The notes: generated by a model not told the origin, from the sequence alone. Shown: positions 34,128 through 43,405, counted from the first letter of the stretch. The stretch is DNA of 64,000 nucleotides from Croceibacterium_A sp035626815 (GCA_035626815.1 DASPMY010000057.1:1-64000), one strand, 5' to 3'. Translations and numbers: made by a program.

Positions 34128-35081
34128 ATGACCCTCCCCAAGCTCCACGTCGCCGTCCTCATGGGCGGGTGGGCGAGCGAGCGGCCGGTCTCGCTGATGA
34201 GCGGGCGCGGCGTGACCGAGGCGCTCGAGGCGCGCGGGCATCGCGTGACCCCGATCGACATGGACCGCAACGTCGCCGCGCGGCTGGCCGCGGCGCGGCC
34301 GGACGTGGTCTTCAACGCGCTTCACGGCGTGCCGGGAGAGGACGGCACGGTGCAGGGCCTGATGGATCTGATGGGCCTGGCCTACACCCATTCGGGCCTG
34401 CAGACCTCGGTCATCGCCATCGACAAGGAGCTGACCAAGCACGCGCTCGTGCCGCACGGCATCCCGATGCCGGGAGGGCGGATCGTGCGCTCGGAGGAGC
34501 TGTACCAAGGCGATCCGCTGGCGCGGCCTTACGTGCTGAAGCCGGTCAACGAGGGCTCCTCGGTCGGGGTGGCGATCGTCACCGAGGGCGGCAACTACGG
34601 CCACCCGATATCCCGCGACGTGACCGGCCCGTGGCAGCAGTTCGACAGCCTGCTCGCCGAGCCGTACATCCGCGGCCGCGAGCTGACCGCGGCGGTGCTC
34701 GGCGACCGCGCCCTGCTGGTGACCGAGCTGGTGCCCAAGTCGGGCTTCTACGACTTCGACGCCAAGTACACCGACGGGATGACCGAGCACGTCTGCCCGG
34801 CGCAGATCCCGCCCGGGATCGAACGGCTGTGCCTCGACTACGCGCTCAGGGCGCATCGCCTGCTCGGCTGCCGCGGAACGAGCCGCTCCGACTTCCGCTG
34901 GGACGACGAGCAGGGCGAGGACGGGCTGTTCCTGCTCGAGACCAACACCCAGCCGGGGATGACCCCGCTCAGCCTCGTGCCCGAGCAGGCGCGCCATTGC
35001 GGGATCGAGTACGGCGAGCTGGTCGAGATCATCATCGCCGACGCTCTGCGCCACTTCGGCCGGCTCGAGGAGGGCGGCTGA
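34128..35081 (+). CDS. ddl: D-alanine--D-alanine ligase
   Basis: A 317-residue ATP-grasp enzyme. MGGWASERPVSLMSGRGV is the N-terminal loop, ALHGVPGEDGTVQGLMDLMGLAYTHSG is the central signature, KPVNEGSSVGV the ATP-grasp lysine region, and LETNTQPGMTPLSLVPEQA the metal/ATP and C-terminal signature. It is DdlB by position. It is separated from murB by a 214-base repeat-bearing gap and touches ftsQ at one base. Its ribosome site is within a hairpin. Confidence 0.96.
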   Translation: MTLPKLHVAVLMGGWASERPVSLMSGRGVTEALEARGHRVTPIDMDRNVAARLAAARPDVVFNALHGVPGEDGTVQGLMDLMGLAYTHSGLQTSVIAIDKELTKHALVPHGIPMPGGRIVRSEELYQGDPLARPYVLKPVNEGSSVGVAIVTEGGNYGHPISRDVTGPWQQFDSLLAEPYIRGRELTAAVLGDRALLVTELVPKSGFYDFDAKYTDGMTEHVCPAQIPPGIERLCLDYALRAHRLLGCRGTSRSDFRWDDEQGEDGLFLLETNTQPGMTPLSLVPEQARHCGIEYGELVEIIIADALRHFGRLEEGG

Positions 35082-35995
35082 TGGGGCAGACGATCCGCCG
35101 CAACGCCAAGACCGTGCGGCGCCAGGCGCGGGCGCACGGCACCAGGACCAAGGTCCGCAAGGCCAGGCAGAAGACCAACTCGCTGGTCGATGCGCTGATG
35201 CGCGTGCTGCCGTTCACCGAGGAGCAACTGCACAAGGCGTTCCTCGTGTTGATCCTCGCCGGCGCGGCGGGGCTCGCCTGGCTCGTCGCCAGCCTCGCCG
35301 GCTTGACCGCGCTCGCCGGGCAGCAGCTGGCCGATGCCGCCGCCGATGCCGGCTACGAGGTGGCCAAGGTCGAGGTCCGCGGCGTCGAGCAGATGAACGA
35401 GCTCAAGGTCTACGAGCGCGTGCTCGGCGAGCAGGAGCGGGCGATGCCGCTCGTCGACCTCCACGCGCTGCGCGCCTCGGTGATGGAGCTGCCGTGGGTC
35501 GAGGATGCCCGGGTCTCGCGCCAGCTGCCCGACAAGATCATCGTCGACATCGTCGAGCGCCAGCCGCACGCGGTGCTGAAGAAGCCCGGCCGGCTGGTGC
35601 TGATCGACCGCACCGGCCACGAGCTCGAGCCGGTGTCGCCGGCCGACGCCAGGGATATGCTGCAGATTTCCGGCCCCGGGGCGCAGGCGCAAGTGGAAGC
35701 GCTGTCGGCGCTGATCGACGCCGCGCCGGCGCTGCGCCCGCACGTCGCCGAGGCCGAGTGGGTCGGCAACCGGCGGTGGAACCTGACCTTCAAGACCCGC
35801 CAGGTGCTGGCGCTGCCCGAAGGCGAGGAGCGCTCGGCGGCGGCGTTGATGGAATTCGCCCGGGCCGACGGGATGAACCGGCTGATCGGGGGCAAGGCGA
35901 TCGCCTTCGACATGCGCGTGCCCAACCGGTTCTACGTGCGCTGCCCCGAATGCCGGGCGGCGGACCGCGCGGCGCTCGCCAAGAAGGGAACGTGA
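35081..35995 (+). CDS. ftsQ: Cell division protein FtsQ
   Basis: 304 residues. A highly basic cytosolic N-terminus of about 55 residues precedes one transmembrane helix (AFLVLILAGAAGLAWLVASLAG). The POTRA domain begins at VAKVEVRGVEQMNELKVYERV, followed by the FtsQ beta-domain (LPWVEDARVSRQLPDKIIVDIVERQPHA and so on). The periplasmic domain recruits FtsB/FtsL. The C-terminus RCPECRAADRAALAKKGT with a CPEC motif is unusual for FtsQ and may be a lineage feature. ftsA starts at the last base of its stop. Confidence 0.94.
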   Translation: MGQTIRRNAKTVRRQARAHGTRTKVRKARQKTNSLVDALMRVLPFTEEQLHKAFLVLILAGAAGLAWLVASLAGLTALAGQQLADAAADAGYEVAKVEVRGVEQMNELKVYERVLGEQERAMPLVDLHALRASVMELPWVEDARVSRQLPDKIIVDIVERQPHAVLKKPGRLVLIDRTGHELEPVSPADARDMLQISGPGAQAQVEALSALIDAAPALRPHVAEAEWVGNRRWNLTFKTRQVLALPEGEERSAAALMEFARADGMNRLIGGKAIAFDMRVPNRFYVRCPECRAADRAALAKKGT

Positions 35996-37290
35996 TGACC
36001 GGCCAGACCCGCACCAGCCCCCGCATCGCGCGCCTGTTCGGCGCGGTGAACATCGGCTCGTTCCGCATCTCGGCGATGATCGCCGGGCTCACCGAGGGCG
36101 GCGAGATGGTCGTGCTCGGCAGCGGGCACCGTGCCTCGCAGGGCATCAAGCGCGGCTACGTCACCGACATGGCGGCGGCGACATACGCCGTGCGCGACGC
36201 GATCGAGCGGGCCGAGAAGCTCGCCGGGACCAGCGTCGCCAGCGTGTGGATCGGCTGCTCCGGCGCCGGCCTCGCCAGCCGCATCGCGCCGGTCGAGATC
36301 GACATCGGCGGCCGGCGGATCGAGGAAGAGGACATCGAGCAGCTGCTGGTCTCGGCCCGCGGCAGCATCGAGCCCGACGGGCGCATGGTGCTGCACGCGC
36401 AGCCGGCGTGCTATTTCCTCGACGGCGCCGAGGGCATCGCCAACCCCAAGGGGCTCCACGCCGAGCGGCTCGGGGTCGACATCCACGTGATGCTCGCCGA
36501 CGGGGCGCCGATGCGCAACCTGACCGAGGCGGTGCAGAGCGCGCACCTCGAGGTCGAGGCCGTGGTCGCCTCGCCGCTGGCCACCGGCTACGCCTGCCTG
36601 ACGGCGGAAGAGCGCGACCTCGGCGTCGCGCTGGTCGAGTTCGGCGCGCAAGTGACCAACGTCTCGGTCCACACCGGGGGGATGCTGGTCGGGCTGACGG
36701 CGATCCCGCGCGGCTCGGCCGACATCACCGACGCGATCGCCAGCGCCTTCGGCATCCGCCGGTTCCAGGCGGAGCGCTTGAAGTGCGTCTACGGCTCGGC
36801 GATCGCCAGCCCGGCCGACCACCGCGAGATGATCCCGGTCAACGGGCCGGGCGAGGATCGCGCGGGGCCAGTGGCGCGCGGCGCCGACGACAAGAACCGC
36901 GTTCCGCGCGCCGAGCTGATCGGCGTGATCACCGGCGAGCTCGACCGGCTGGTGAGCGACGTCGGCCGCGCGCTCGAGGCCCAGGGGTATTCGGGACGGC
37001 AAGGGCGCCAGGTGGTGCTGACCGGCGGCGGCGCCGAGCTGGCGGGCATCGCCGACTATGCCCAGGCCGCGCTCGGCAAGCCGGTCCGCATCGGCCGTCC
37101 GCCGCCGTTGAAGGGCTTGCCCGAAGCGCACGCGGTGCCGGGTTTCGCCACGCTCGCCGGGCTGGTGCTCTACGCCGCCGAGGACCCGATCGACATCCGT
37201 TCGGTCGGCTCGCGGTTCACCACGACGATCAAGCATGGCGCGCTGGCGCAACTGGCCCGGATCTGGACCGCGATGCGGGAATATTTCTAA
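35995..37290 (+). CDS. ftsA: Cell division protein FtsA
   Basis: 431 residues. An actin-like ATPase that tethers FtsZ to the membrane. GAVNIGSFRISAMIA is the phosphate-1 loop, VALVEFGAQVTNVSVHTGG corresponds to phosphate-2, and VVLTGGGAELAGIADYA to the adenosine loop. The C-terminus ALAQLARIWTAMREYF is the amphipathic membrane-targeting helix. It is the last gene of the tightly packed part of the dcw operon; ftsZ follows after 120 bases. Confidence 0.96.
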   Translation: MTGQTRTSPRIARLFGAVNIGSFRISAMIAGLTEGGEMVVLGSGHRASQGIKRGYVTDMAAATYAVRDAIERAEKLAGTSVASVWIGCSGAGLASRIAPVEIDIGGRRIEEEDIEQLLVSARGSIEPDGRMVLHAQPACYFLDGAEGIANPKGLHAERLGVDIHVMLADGAPMRNLTEAVQSAHLEVEAVVASPLATGYACLTAEERDLGVALVEFGAQVTNVSVHTGGMLVGLTAIPRGSADITDAIASAFGIRRFQAERLKCVYGSAIASPADHREMIPVNGPGEDRAGPVARGADDKNRVPRAELIGVITGELDRLVSDVGRALEAQGYSGRQGRQVVLTGGGAELAGIADYAQAALGKPVRIGRPPPLKGLPEAHAVPGFATLAGLVLYAAEDPIDIRSVGSRFTTTIKHGALAQLARIWTAMREYF

Positions 37291-37410
37291 ACACTTGCGG
37301 CCGACAAGCGGGGCTGTGGATAGTTCCATTTACCTTTTGCGCGCACGAATCCCTTTGTGGCACAAGCGAGCCACGGGATTGTATCAACCGCTCCCCGAGG
37401 AGAGCACGGA
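37291..37410 (+). promoter_or_regulatory. ftsA-ftsZ intergenic region, probable ftsZ promoter
   Basis: This 120-base gap is the longest between dcw genes apart from the murB-ddl gap. It contains a locally A/T-rich stretch at 37325-37360 and a single GAATC (37347-37351), a GANTC site of the kind methylated by CcrM in alphaproteobacteria. GAGGAGAG (37397-37404) is the ftsZ ribosome site. I cannot fix a -35/-10 pair with certainty. Confidence 0.45.
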
Positions 37411-39201
37411 ATGAGCATCAACATCGGCCCGCCTTCGGTGGAGGAGCTGCGCCCGCGGATCACCGTGATCGGTGTCGGCGGCGCCGGCGGCAACGCGATC
37501 GCCAACATGATCGACGCCGATATCGAGGGCGTCGACTTCATCGTCGCCAACACCGATGCGCAGGCGCTCAACAACTCGGTCGCGGAGCACCGCATCCAGC
37601 TCGGCCCCGACATCACCCGCGGGCTCGGGGCGGGCTCGCGGCCCGAAGTCGGCCGCGCGGCGGCCGAGGAGACGGTCGAGGAGATCGAGCGCGCGCTCGA
37701 AGGGGTCAACATGGTGTTCATCGCCGCCGGCATGGGCGGCGGCACCGGCACCGGCGCGGCCCCGGTGATCGCCGAGATCGCCCGCAACAAGGGCATCCTC
37801 ACCGTCGGCGTCGTCACCAAGCCGTTTCTGTTCGAAGGCACCCGCCGGATGCGCGCGGCCGATTCCGGCATCGAGGAGCTGCAGAAGAACGTCGACACGC
37901 TGCTGGTCATCCCGAACCAGAACCTGTTCCTCGTGGCCAAGGCGGAAACGACCTTCAAGGAAGCGTTCCAGCTGGCCGACGAGGTGCTCCAGCAGGGCGT
38001 CCGTTCAATCACCGACCTGATGGTCATGCCGGGCCTGATCAACCTCGACTTCGCCGACGTCCGCTCGGTGATGGGCGAGATGGGCAAGGCGATGATGGGC
38101 ACCGGCGAGAGCGAGGGCGAAAACCGCGCGCTCGAAGCCGCCGAGCGCGCCATCGCCAACCCGCTGCTCGACGGCGTCAGCATGCAGGGCGCCAAAGGCG
38201 TGATCATCTCGATCATCGGCGGCGAGGACATGAAGCTGCTCGAGGTCGACGAGGCGGCCAACCACATCCGCGAGCTGGTCGATCCCGAAGCCAACATCAT
38301 CTGGGGCTCGGCGTTCAACCCGGCCCTCGAAGGCAAGATCCGCGTCTCGGTCGTCGCCACCGGCATCGAGCAGAGCGCCGAGCAGGCCTATGCCGCGAGC
38401 CAGCCGATGGCGTTCGCCGCGCGCGCGCCGAAGAAGCCGGTGCTGCCGCTGCCGACCGAGGACGAGCTGGCGGAAGACGCGATGTCGACCGGCGCCGCCC
38501 GCGACACCGCCGATTTCGCGCAGCCCGCCCGGTTCGAGGACGACTACCAGGCCGAGCCGGCCGCCGAGGAAGCCGAGGAGGAGGATTCCTTCGCCGCCCC
38601 GCGGATGCCCGCACCTTACGAGCCGGGCGATGCGGAAGAGGAATACGACGAGGAGGGCGAGGACGCCCTCGCCGAGCCGGCCGACGACAGCGCCTATGGC
38701 GCCGCCAACGAGGACGGCTACGCCTCGCTCGCCGGAACGCGGATCGAGCGCGACCCCGAAGCGGTCGCCGCCGGCCCGGCGAGCGACGACTGGGACGAGG
38801 AAGGCGCAGGCGGCGAACCGGCCGACGAGGCGCTCGAGCTCACGTTCGAGGCCGAGGAGGAGCCGGCAGAGGCGCCCGGGCCCGGACAGGACGAGCTGCT
38901 GCTCGACGCCAGCCGCCTCGCCGAAGCCGACGAGCCGGTCCAGGCGGGCATGGGCGGGCGCCGCCGCAGCATCCTCGGCTCGGGCGCCGGCGAGCAGGCC
39001 GAGCCCGAACCCGAAGCCGCGCAGCCGCCCCCGCCGCGCCGCGCGCCGGCCGCGCCGCCGACCGGCGGCAGCACGCTGTTCGAACGGATGGCCAACCTGT
39101 CGCGGGCCAACTCGGGCGGCGGCGACGAGGACGACGAAGAGGAAAGCGGCGGCAGCTCGCTGCGCATCCCGCGGTTCCTCGGGCGCCAGAACAACCAGTA
39201 G
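37411..39201 (+). CDS. ftsZ: Cell division protein FtsZ, long acidic linker
   Basis: 596 residues, much longer than E. coli FtsZ (383). The start is ATG 37411 with GAGGAGAG upstream. The GTPase core has VGVGGAGGNAI, the tubulin signature GGGTGTG, NLDFADVRSVM and the T7-loop region. The core ends near residue 320. A linker of about 260 residues rich in Glu, Asp, Ala and Pro follows, then the conserved C-terminal peptide (LRIPRFLGRQ) that binds FtsA. Long acidic linkers are known in alphaproteobacteria such as Caulobacter. It polymerises into the Z ring. Confidence 0.97.
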   Translation: MSINIGPPSVEELRPRITVIGVGGAGGNAIANMIDADIEGVDFIVANTDAQALNNSVAEHRIQLGPDITRGLGAGSRPEVGRAAAEETVEEIERALEGVNMVFIAAGMGGGTGTGAAPVIAEIARNKGILTVGVVTKPFLFEGTRRMRAADSGIEELQKNVDTLLVIPNQNLFLVAKAETTFKEAFQLADEVLQQGVRSITDLMVMPGLINLDFADVRSVMGEMGKAMMGTGESEGENRALEAAERAIANPLLDGVSMQGAKGVIISIIGGEDMKLLEVDEAANHIRELVDPEANIIWGSAFNPALEGKIRVSVVATGIEQSAEQAYAASQPMAFAARAPKKPVLPLPTEDELAEDAMSTGAARDTADFAQPARFEDDYQAEPAAEEAEEEDSFAAPRMPAPYEPGDAEEEYDEEGEDALAEPADDSAYGAANEDGYASLAGTRIERDPEAVAAGPASDDWDEEGAGGEPADEALELTFEAEEEPAEAPGPGQDELLLDASRLAEADEPVQAGMGGRRRSILGSGAGEQAEPEPEAAQPPPPRRAPAAPPTGGSTLFERMANLSRANSGGGDEDDEEESGGSSLRIPRFLGRQNNQ

Positions 39202-39249
39202 GGTTCCATTATCGTGCGGTTCAGCCGCGCCTGGTTAACCGGCCCGCCG

Positions 39250-40806
39250 ATGATCCGACCCGCCTTGCATCCCCCTCGGGTGCGGCTTTGCGCCGCGGCG
39301 CTGGCCGGTGTCTGGTTGCCGGCCGCGACCGCCTCGCCGGCGCAAGCCCAGGAAGTCGTCCAGGCGCTGCCCGACGCGGCGACGCTGCGGCTCAACGAGG
39401 CGCTGCGCCTGCTGGCGCAGAATCCGCGATCGGTCGCCTCGCTGGTCGCCGCGGCGGAAGCGTCGCTGGCGCTCGACGATGTCGACGCGGCCGCCGGGTT
39501 CATCCGCCGGGCGGAGGCGGTCGCGCCGGGGGACGGCGGCGTGAAGGCGGCGCGGGCCTCGCTGATGGTCCGCCGCCAGCAACCGGTCGAGGCGCTGCAG
39601 CTGTTTGCCGAAGCCGAGCAGGCGGGCGCGCTGACGGTGAACCACATCGGCGAGCGCGGGCTGGCCTACGACCTCGTCGGCGACAATGCCCGCGCGCAGC
39701 AGGACTACGCCGTCGCGCTGTCCGCCGGGGCCGATCCCGCGATCTCGCGCCGGCTGGCGCTGAGCCAGGCCATCGCCGGCGACCAGCGCGCGTCGGAGGC
39801 GACGCTGCTGCCGCTGCTCCAGCGCAGCGACCTCGCCGCCTACCGCACGCGCGCGTTCGCGCTGGCCATCCTCGGCAAGGCCGACGAGGCGGTGTCGATC
39901 GCCGAGACGATGCTGCCCGCCCGGCTGTCGAGCCGGATGGGGCCCTACTTGCGCTACATGCCGCGGCTGACGCGCGCGCAGCAGGCCGCCGCCGCCAATC
40001 TCGGCGTCTTTCCGCAAGCGGCGCAGATCGGCCGCGACGATCCGGCGCTCGCGGCTTACGCGTCGCCGGTCGTTGCGCCGCCGCCGGCTCTGACCGCCGA
40101 CGCCCGCCTGGTCCCGAGCGGCGAGCCGCTGGGGAGCCGCGCCGGCATTCCCCGCCGCGAGGACTCCGCGCCGGTGGTTGCGGACGTCGTCTACGCCGAA
40201 CGCCCCCCGGTGGTCAGGGCAGCGATGCAACAGTCGACGCCGCCGCCCGGCGACCCGCCGATCCAGCAAAGCGTGGTCGCGCCCCCGCCGGTCGTCGTCG
40301 CGATGGCCGGCGGCGACGTCGTCGAGACGCCGCAGCCGTCGATCTCGCTCGCCGCGCAGCCGGGCGCTCCGCCGCCCGCGCGCAGCCTGGCGGAGGCGTT
40401 TGCGGACTTCTCGCTGACGCCCGGTCCGGCGGCCCCCGCGGCGGGCGCGGTCGACATCACCAAGATCGAGCCCAAGCGCGAGGCCGCGCGGCCGCCGCCC
40501 GCCGCCGCCAAGCCCGCGCCGCCGCCCAAGCCGGTCGTTCCCAGCCGCCACTGGGTCCAGGTCGCCACCGGCCGCGACAGCGCCGCGCTCGCCTTCGACT
40601 GGCGCCGGATCAAGCGCGCCGCCGGCGGCCTGCTCGACCGCTACGAGCCGCACATCGCGCGCTGGGGCCAGACCAACCGGCTCGTCGCTGGACCGTTCGC
40701 CAGCGAGCGTGCGGCCAACGAATTCGTCGGCAAGCTGAAGGCCAAGGCGCTCGATTCCTTCCGCTTCACCAGCGCCCAGGGCGAAGAGGTCAAGCCGCTC
40801 GACTGA
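39250..40806 (+). CDS. SPOR-domain protein with TPR-like repeats
   Basis: 518 residues from ATG 39250; a GTG at 39214 would add 12. The signal peptide ends about PAQAQ (residue 35). Residues 45-270 are helical and resemble tetratricopeptide repeats (for example ARAQQDYAVALSAGADPAISRRLALSQ). Residues 275-435 are Pro/Ala-rich linker. The C-terminal 75 residues form a SPOR domain (SRHWVQVATGRDSAALAFDWRRI to TNRLVAGPFASERAANEFVGKL), which binds denuded septal peptidoglycan. Its place right after ftsZ fits a role at the division site. It is periplasmic. Confidence 0.88.
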   Translation: MIRPALHPPRVRLCAAALAGVWLPAATASPAQAQEVVQALPDAATLRLNEALRLLAQNPRSVASLVAAAEASLALDDVDAAAGFIRRAEAVAPGDGGVKAARASLMVRRQQPVEALQLFAEAEQAGALTVNHIGERGLAYDLVGDNARAQQDYAVALSAGADPAISRRLALSQAIAGDQRASEATLLPLLQRSDLAAYRTRAFALAILGKADEAVSIAETMLPARLSSRMGPYLRYMPRLTRAQQAAAANLGVFPQAAQIGRDDPALAAYASPVVAPPPALTADARLVPSGEPLGSRAGIPRREDSAPVVADVVYAERPPVVRAAMQQSTPPPGDPPIQQSVVAPPPVVVAMAGGDVVETPQPSISLAAQPGAPPPARSLAEAFADFSLTPGPAAPAAGAVDITKIEPKREAARPPPAAAKPAPPPKPVVPSRHWVQVATGRDSAALAFDWRRIKRAAGGLLDRYEPHIARWGQTNRLVAGPFASERAANEFVGKLKAKALDSFRFTSAQGEEVKPLD

Positions 40807-40953
40807 CCGGCCGGCGGGCGCAGTTGCGCACCGCTTTTGCACACCTTGCCAACAGCCTTGTCGAGTTTTGCCCAGCGCCGTCGTTAACCCCGATTGCGCC
40901 GGGAGGCCCGGCCATCGCATGTGCAGGCGGGCCGTTGAGGGATGGGAAAGTTA

Positions 40954-41463
40954 ATGATGAACATCGGGCGCGAGCCGATCGAGGAAGACCAGGAATCGGC
41001 GCCGATCGAGTTGCTCGCGCAGCTGTTCGAGGCTCACGGCTGGCCGTGCGAGTTCGTCAACGAGGACGAGATCAGCGGCGAGATCCAGGGCAGCTGGACG
41101 ACCTACCAGGTGCGCTGCATCTGGCGCGCCGAGGACAGCGTGCTGCAGCTGCTGTGCCTGCCCGAGATCCGCGTGCCCGACGCCAAGCGCAAGGCCGCCT
41201 ACGAGCTGCTCGCGCTGGTCAACGAGCAGCTGTGGATCGGCCATTTCGACATCTGGTCGAACGGCGGGGTGCTGCTCTACCGCCACGGGCTGATCCTCGG
41301 CCCGGACGGCTTGCTGAGCCTGCCGATGGCCCAGATGGCGGTCGAAAGCGCCGTCGCCGAGTGCGACCGGTTCTACCCCGCCTTCCAGTTCGTGCTGTGG
41401 GGCGACAAGCGGCCCAAGGACGCGCTCGAGGCGGCGCTGGTCGACGCAGCGGGCGAGGCCTGA
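40954..41463 (+). CDS. YbjN domain-containing protein
   Basis: 169 residues from ATG 40954, preceded by GGGAAAG; ATG 40942 is a possible alternative adding MGKL. The sequence (LLAQLFEAHGWPCEFVNEDEISGEIQG, then YQVRCIWRAEDSVLQLLCLPEIRVP, then NEQLWIGHFDIWSNGGVLLYRHGL) fits the YbjN family, a type III secretion chaperone-like fold. Its role in alphaproteobacteria is not established. It lies upstream of proC on the same strand. Confidence 0.88.
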   Translation: MMNIGREPIEEDQESAPIELLAQLFEAHGWPCEFVNEDEISGEIQGSWTTYQVRCIWRAEDSVLQLLCLPEIRVPDAKRKAAYELLALVNEQLWIGHFDIWSNGGVLLYRHGLILGPDGLLSLPMAQMAVESAVAECDRFYPAFQFVLWGDKRPKDALEAALVDAAGEA

Positions 41464-41591
41464 CGCGGCGCTTTCCTACACGGCGCCGATATGCCAAGCC
41501 GAGCGCATGGCGGGCTGGCCTTCATCGATGACGCCGACTCGACGGCGCGGGGCGAGCGAATCCGGAAAGCAACGCTGGTTTCGATTTTTGT

Positions 41592-41604
41592 CTGTTAGTA
41601 ACAG
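41592..41604. promoter_or_regulatory. Small dyad in the ybjN-proC gap
   Basis: CTGTTA-G-TAACAG is a perfect 6+1+6 inverted repeat in an A/T-rich patch (41579-41612) of the 210-base gap before proC. It is a possible operator or part of the proC promoter. The rest of the gap has no gene that I can support. Confidence 0.35.
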
Positions 41605-41673
41605 TGAGATAGGCGGGAAATCCGGTCCACTTTCGGCCGGGTTTGTCGTCAACCTCGCCGGCCGCAACGCGCG

Positions 41674-42483
41674 GTGACGCGGTTCGACCGCCTGCTGCTG
41701 ATCGGCTGCGGCAACATGGCCGGGGCCATGCTCGACGGCTGGCTCGCGGCCGGGCTCGATCCCGCGCGGTTCGCGGTCGTCGACCCCGCAACGCGCGATC
41801 TCCCGCCCGGAGTGCGGCGGCTCGAGGCGGTGGGGGCCGACGGCGAGTACGACGCGGTCCTGCTCGGGGTGAAGCCCCAGCTGCTCGCCGAGGTCGCCCC
41901 GGGGGTCGAGCCGGTGGCCGGGCCGGGCACGGTGGTGCTGTCGATCCTCGCCGGGGTCGAGCTCGCCGTGCTCGAGCAGCGCTTCGCGCGCGCCGGCGGG
42001 TGGGTGCGGGTCATGCCCAACCTCGCCGCCGCGCTCGGCAAGTCCCCGGTGGCGCTGGCCGGGCGCCGGCTCGACGACGGCGCCCGCGAGGCGGCGTTCG
42101 CCCTGTTCGAGCCGCTCGGCACGCCCGAATGGGTCGACGAGGCCGAGTTCGACCTCGTCACCGCGCTCGCCGGCTCGGGCCCGGCGTTCGTCTATCGCTT
42201 CATCGACGCGCTGGCGGAAGGCGGCGCAGCGCTGGGCTTGCCGGAGGCCAAGGCGCGCCGCCTCGCGCTGGCGATGGTCGAGGGCGCCGCGGCGCTCGCC
42301 GCCGCCTCGCCGCACGATCCGGGCGAGCTGGCGCGCCGCGTGGCGAGCCCCGGCGGGACCACGCAGGCCGGCCTCGACGCGCTCGACGCGGACGACGGCT
42401 TGCGGCGGCTGGTCGGCAAGACCTTGCGCGCGGCGCGCGACCGCAGCGCCGAAATGGCCGCCGAGGCGCGCCGCGACGGTTAA
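41674..42483 (+). CDS. proC: Pyrroline-5-carboxylate reductase
   Basis: 269 residues from GTG 41674. It makes proline from pyrroline-5-carboxylate with NAD(P)H. The N-terminal Rossmann motif is LLIGCGNMAGAML. VRVMPNLAAALGKSPVAL follows, and the ProC signature is ALAGSGPAFVYRFIDALAEGGAALGLPEAKA through VASPGGTTQAGLDAL. proB for the first step lies at 45665; proA is not in the window. Confidence 0.95.
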   Translation: MTRFDRLLLIGCGNMAGAMLDGWLAAGLDPARFAVVDPATRDLPPGVRRLEAVGADGEYDAVLLGVKPQLLAEVAPGVEPVAGPGTVVLSILAGVELAVLEQRFARAGGWVRVMPNLAAALGKSPVALAGRRLDDGAREAAFALFEPLGTPEWVDEAEFDLVTALAGSGPAFVYRFIDALAEGGAALGLPEAKARRLALAMVEGAAALAAASPHDPGELARRVASPGGTTQAGLDALDADDGLRRLVGKTLRAARDRSAEMAAEARRDG

Positions 42484-42504
42484 CGCCGGGCGCTCCGGTT
42501 TTCC

Positions 42505-42533
42505 TTGAATCCGGGGTGATCTACGCCGATATT
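42505..42533 (+). promoter_or_regulatory. Candidate sigma-70-type promoter
   Basis: TTGAAT (42505-42510) and GATATT (42528-42533) are separated by exactly 17 bases, close to TTGACA-N17-TATAAT. They lie about 50 bases before the Bax inhibitor-1 family start. The -35 element overlaps a GAATC (GANTC) site at 42507-42511. Confidence 0.5.
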
Positions 42534-42584
42534 GCACCATGAGCGGCCCGCGATGTGCGGCCGTCAAGACGGAGTTCTCAAGCA

Positions 42585-43343
42585 ATGGCAGACTGGAAAG
42601 ACCCCCGATCGACCCGGCAGGGCTTCGGCGTGTCTCCGAGCCTGGCGGGCGACGTCGCCGGCACGACTGTCGATGCCGGCCTGCGCCGCCACATGCTGTC
42701 GATCTACAACTACATGGCCAGCGGGGTGCTGCTGACCGGCGTCGTGGCGCTGCTGTTCTCGCGCGGCGGCGTGGAATCGCCTGCCGCCCAGGTGTTCCTC
42801 AACGGCGGCCTCCTGGCGTGGGTGATCATGCTCTCGCCGCTCGCCATCGTGTTCACGATGAGCTTCGGCCAGGGCAAGTTCTCGACCGGCACGCTCCAGG
42901 CGATGTTCTGGGGCTTCGCGGTGCTGATGGGCCTGTCGCTGTCGACCGTGTTCCTGGTCTACACCGGCACCTCGATCGCGGCGACGTTCTTCGCCACCGC
43001 GGGCGCGTTCGCCGGCCTCAGCCTGTTCGGCTACACCACCCAGAAGGACCTGTCGGGATTCGGCACGTTCCTGATCATGGGAGTGATCGGCCTGATCATC
43101 GCCAGCGTGATCAACGTGTTCATCGGCTCGGAGCCGCTGTCCTATGCGATCAGCTTCCTCGGCGTGCTGATCTTCGCCGGCCTGACCGCCTACGACACGC
43201 AGATGCTCAAGCGGCAGTACGATTACGTCGCCGGCACCGAGTTTGCCGGCAAGGCGATCGTGATGGGGGCGCTCAACCTCTATCTCGACTTCATCAACAT
43301 GTTCCTGTTCCTGCTGCGGTTCATGGGCGCCTCGCGCGACTGA
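42585..43343 (+). CDS. Bax inhibitor-1 / YccA family membrane protein
   Basis: 252 residues from ATG 42585 with GGAG 10 bases upstream. Seven hydrophobic helices follow a hydrophilic N-terminus. GFAVLMGLSLSTVFLVYTGTSIAATFFATAGAFAGLSLFG-like segments and the C-terminal FAGLTAYDTQMLK are BI-1 features, the Asp belonging to the pH-sensing aspartate pair in characterised homologues. Members behave as calcium-leak channels or protease modulators; the role here is not known. It has its own promoter-like sequence and a strong terminator, so it is probably monocistronic. Confidence 0.93.
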   Translation: MADWKDPRSTRQGFGVSPSLAGDVAGTTVDAGLRRHMLSIYNYMASGVLLTGVVALLFSRGGVESPAAQVFLNGGLLAWVIMLSPLAIVFTMSFGQGKFSTGTLQAMFWGFAVLMGLSLSTVFLVYTGTSIAATFFATAGAFAGLSLFGYTTQKDLSGFGTFLIMGVIGLIIASVINVFIGSEPLSYAISFLGVLIFAGLTAYDTQMLKRQYDYVAGTEFAGKAIVMGALNLYLDFINMFLFLLRFMGASRD

Positions 43344-43367
43344 CCGCAATCCGGAATCGCTTCATCG

Positions 43368-43405
43368 TGCCCGGGGAGCATAACCGCTTCCCGGGCATTT
43401 TCTTT
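43368..43405 (+). terminator. Strong intrinsic terminator
   Basis: A 12-bp stem (43368-43379 with 43386-43397, one G-U pair) closes the 6-base loop ATAACC and is followed by TTTTCTTT (43398-43405). It is 24 bases after the Bax inhibitor-1 family stop. Confidence 0.9.

Noticed and set aside
36246..41531. Very long plus-strand open frame of 1761 codons
   Set aside because: It runs across ftsA, ftsZ and the genes after them in another phase, has Arg/Gly/Ala-rich translation with no motif, and is a by-product of high-GC codon use.
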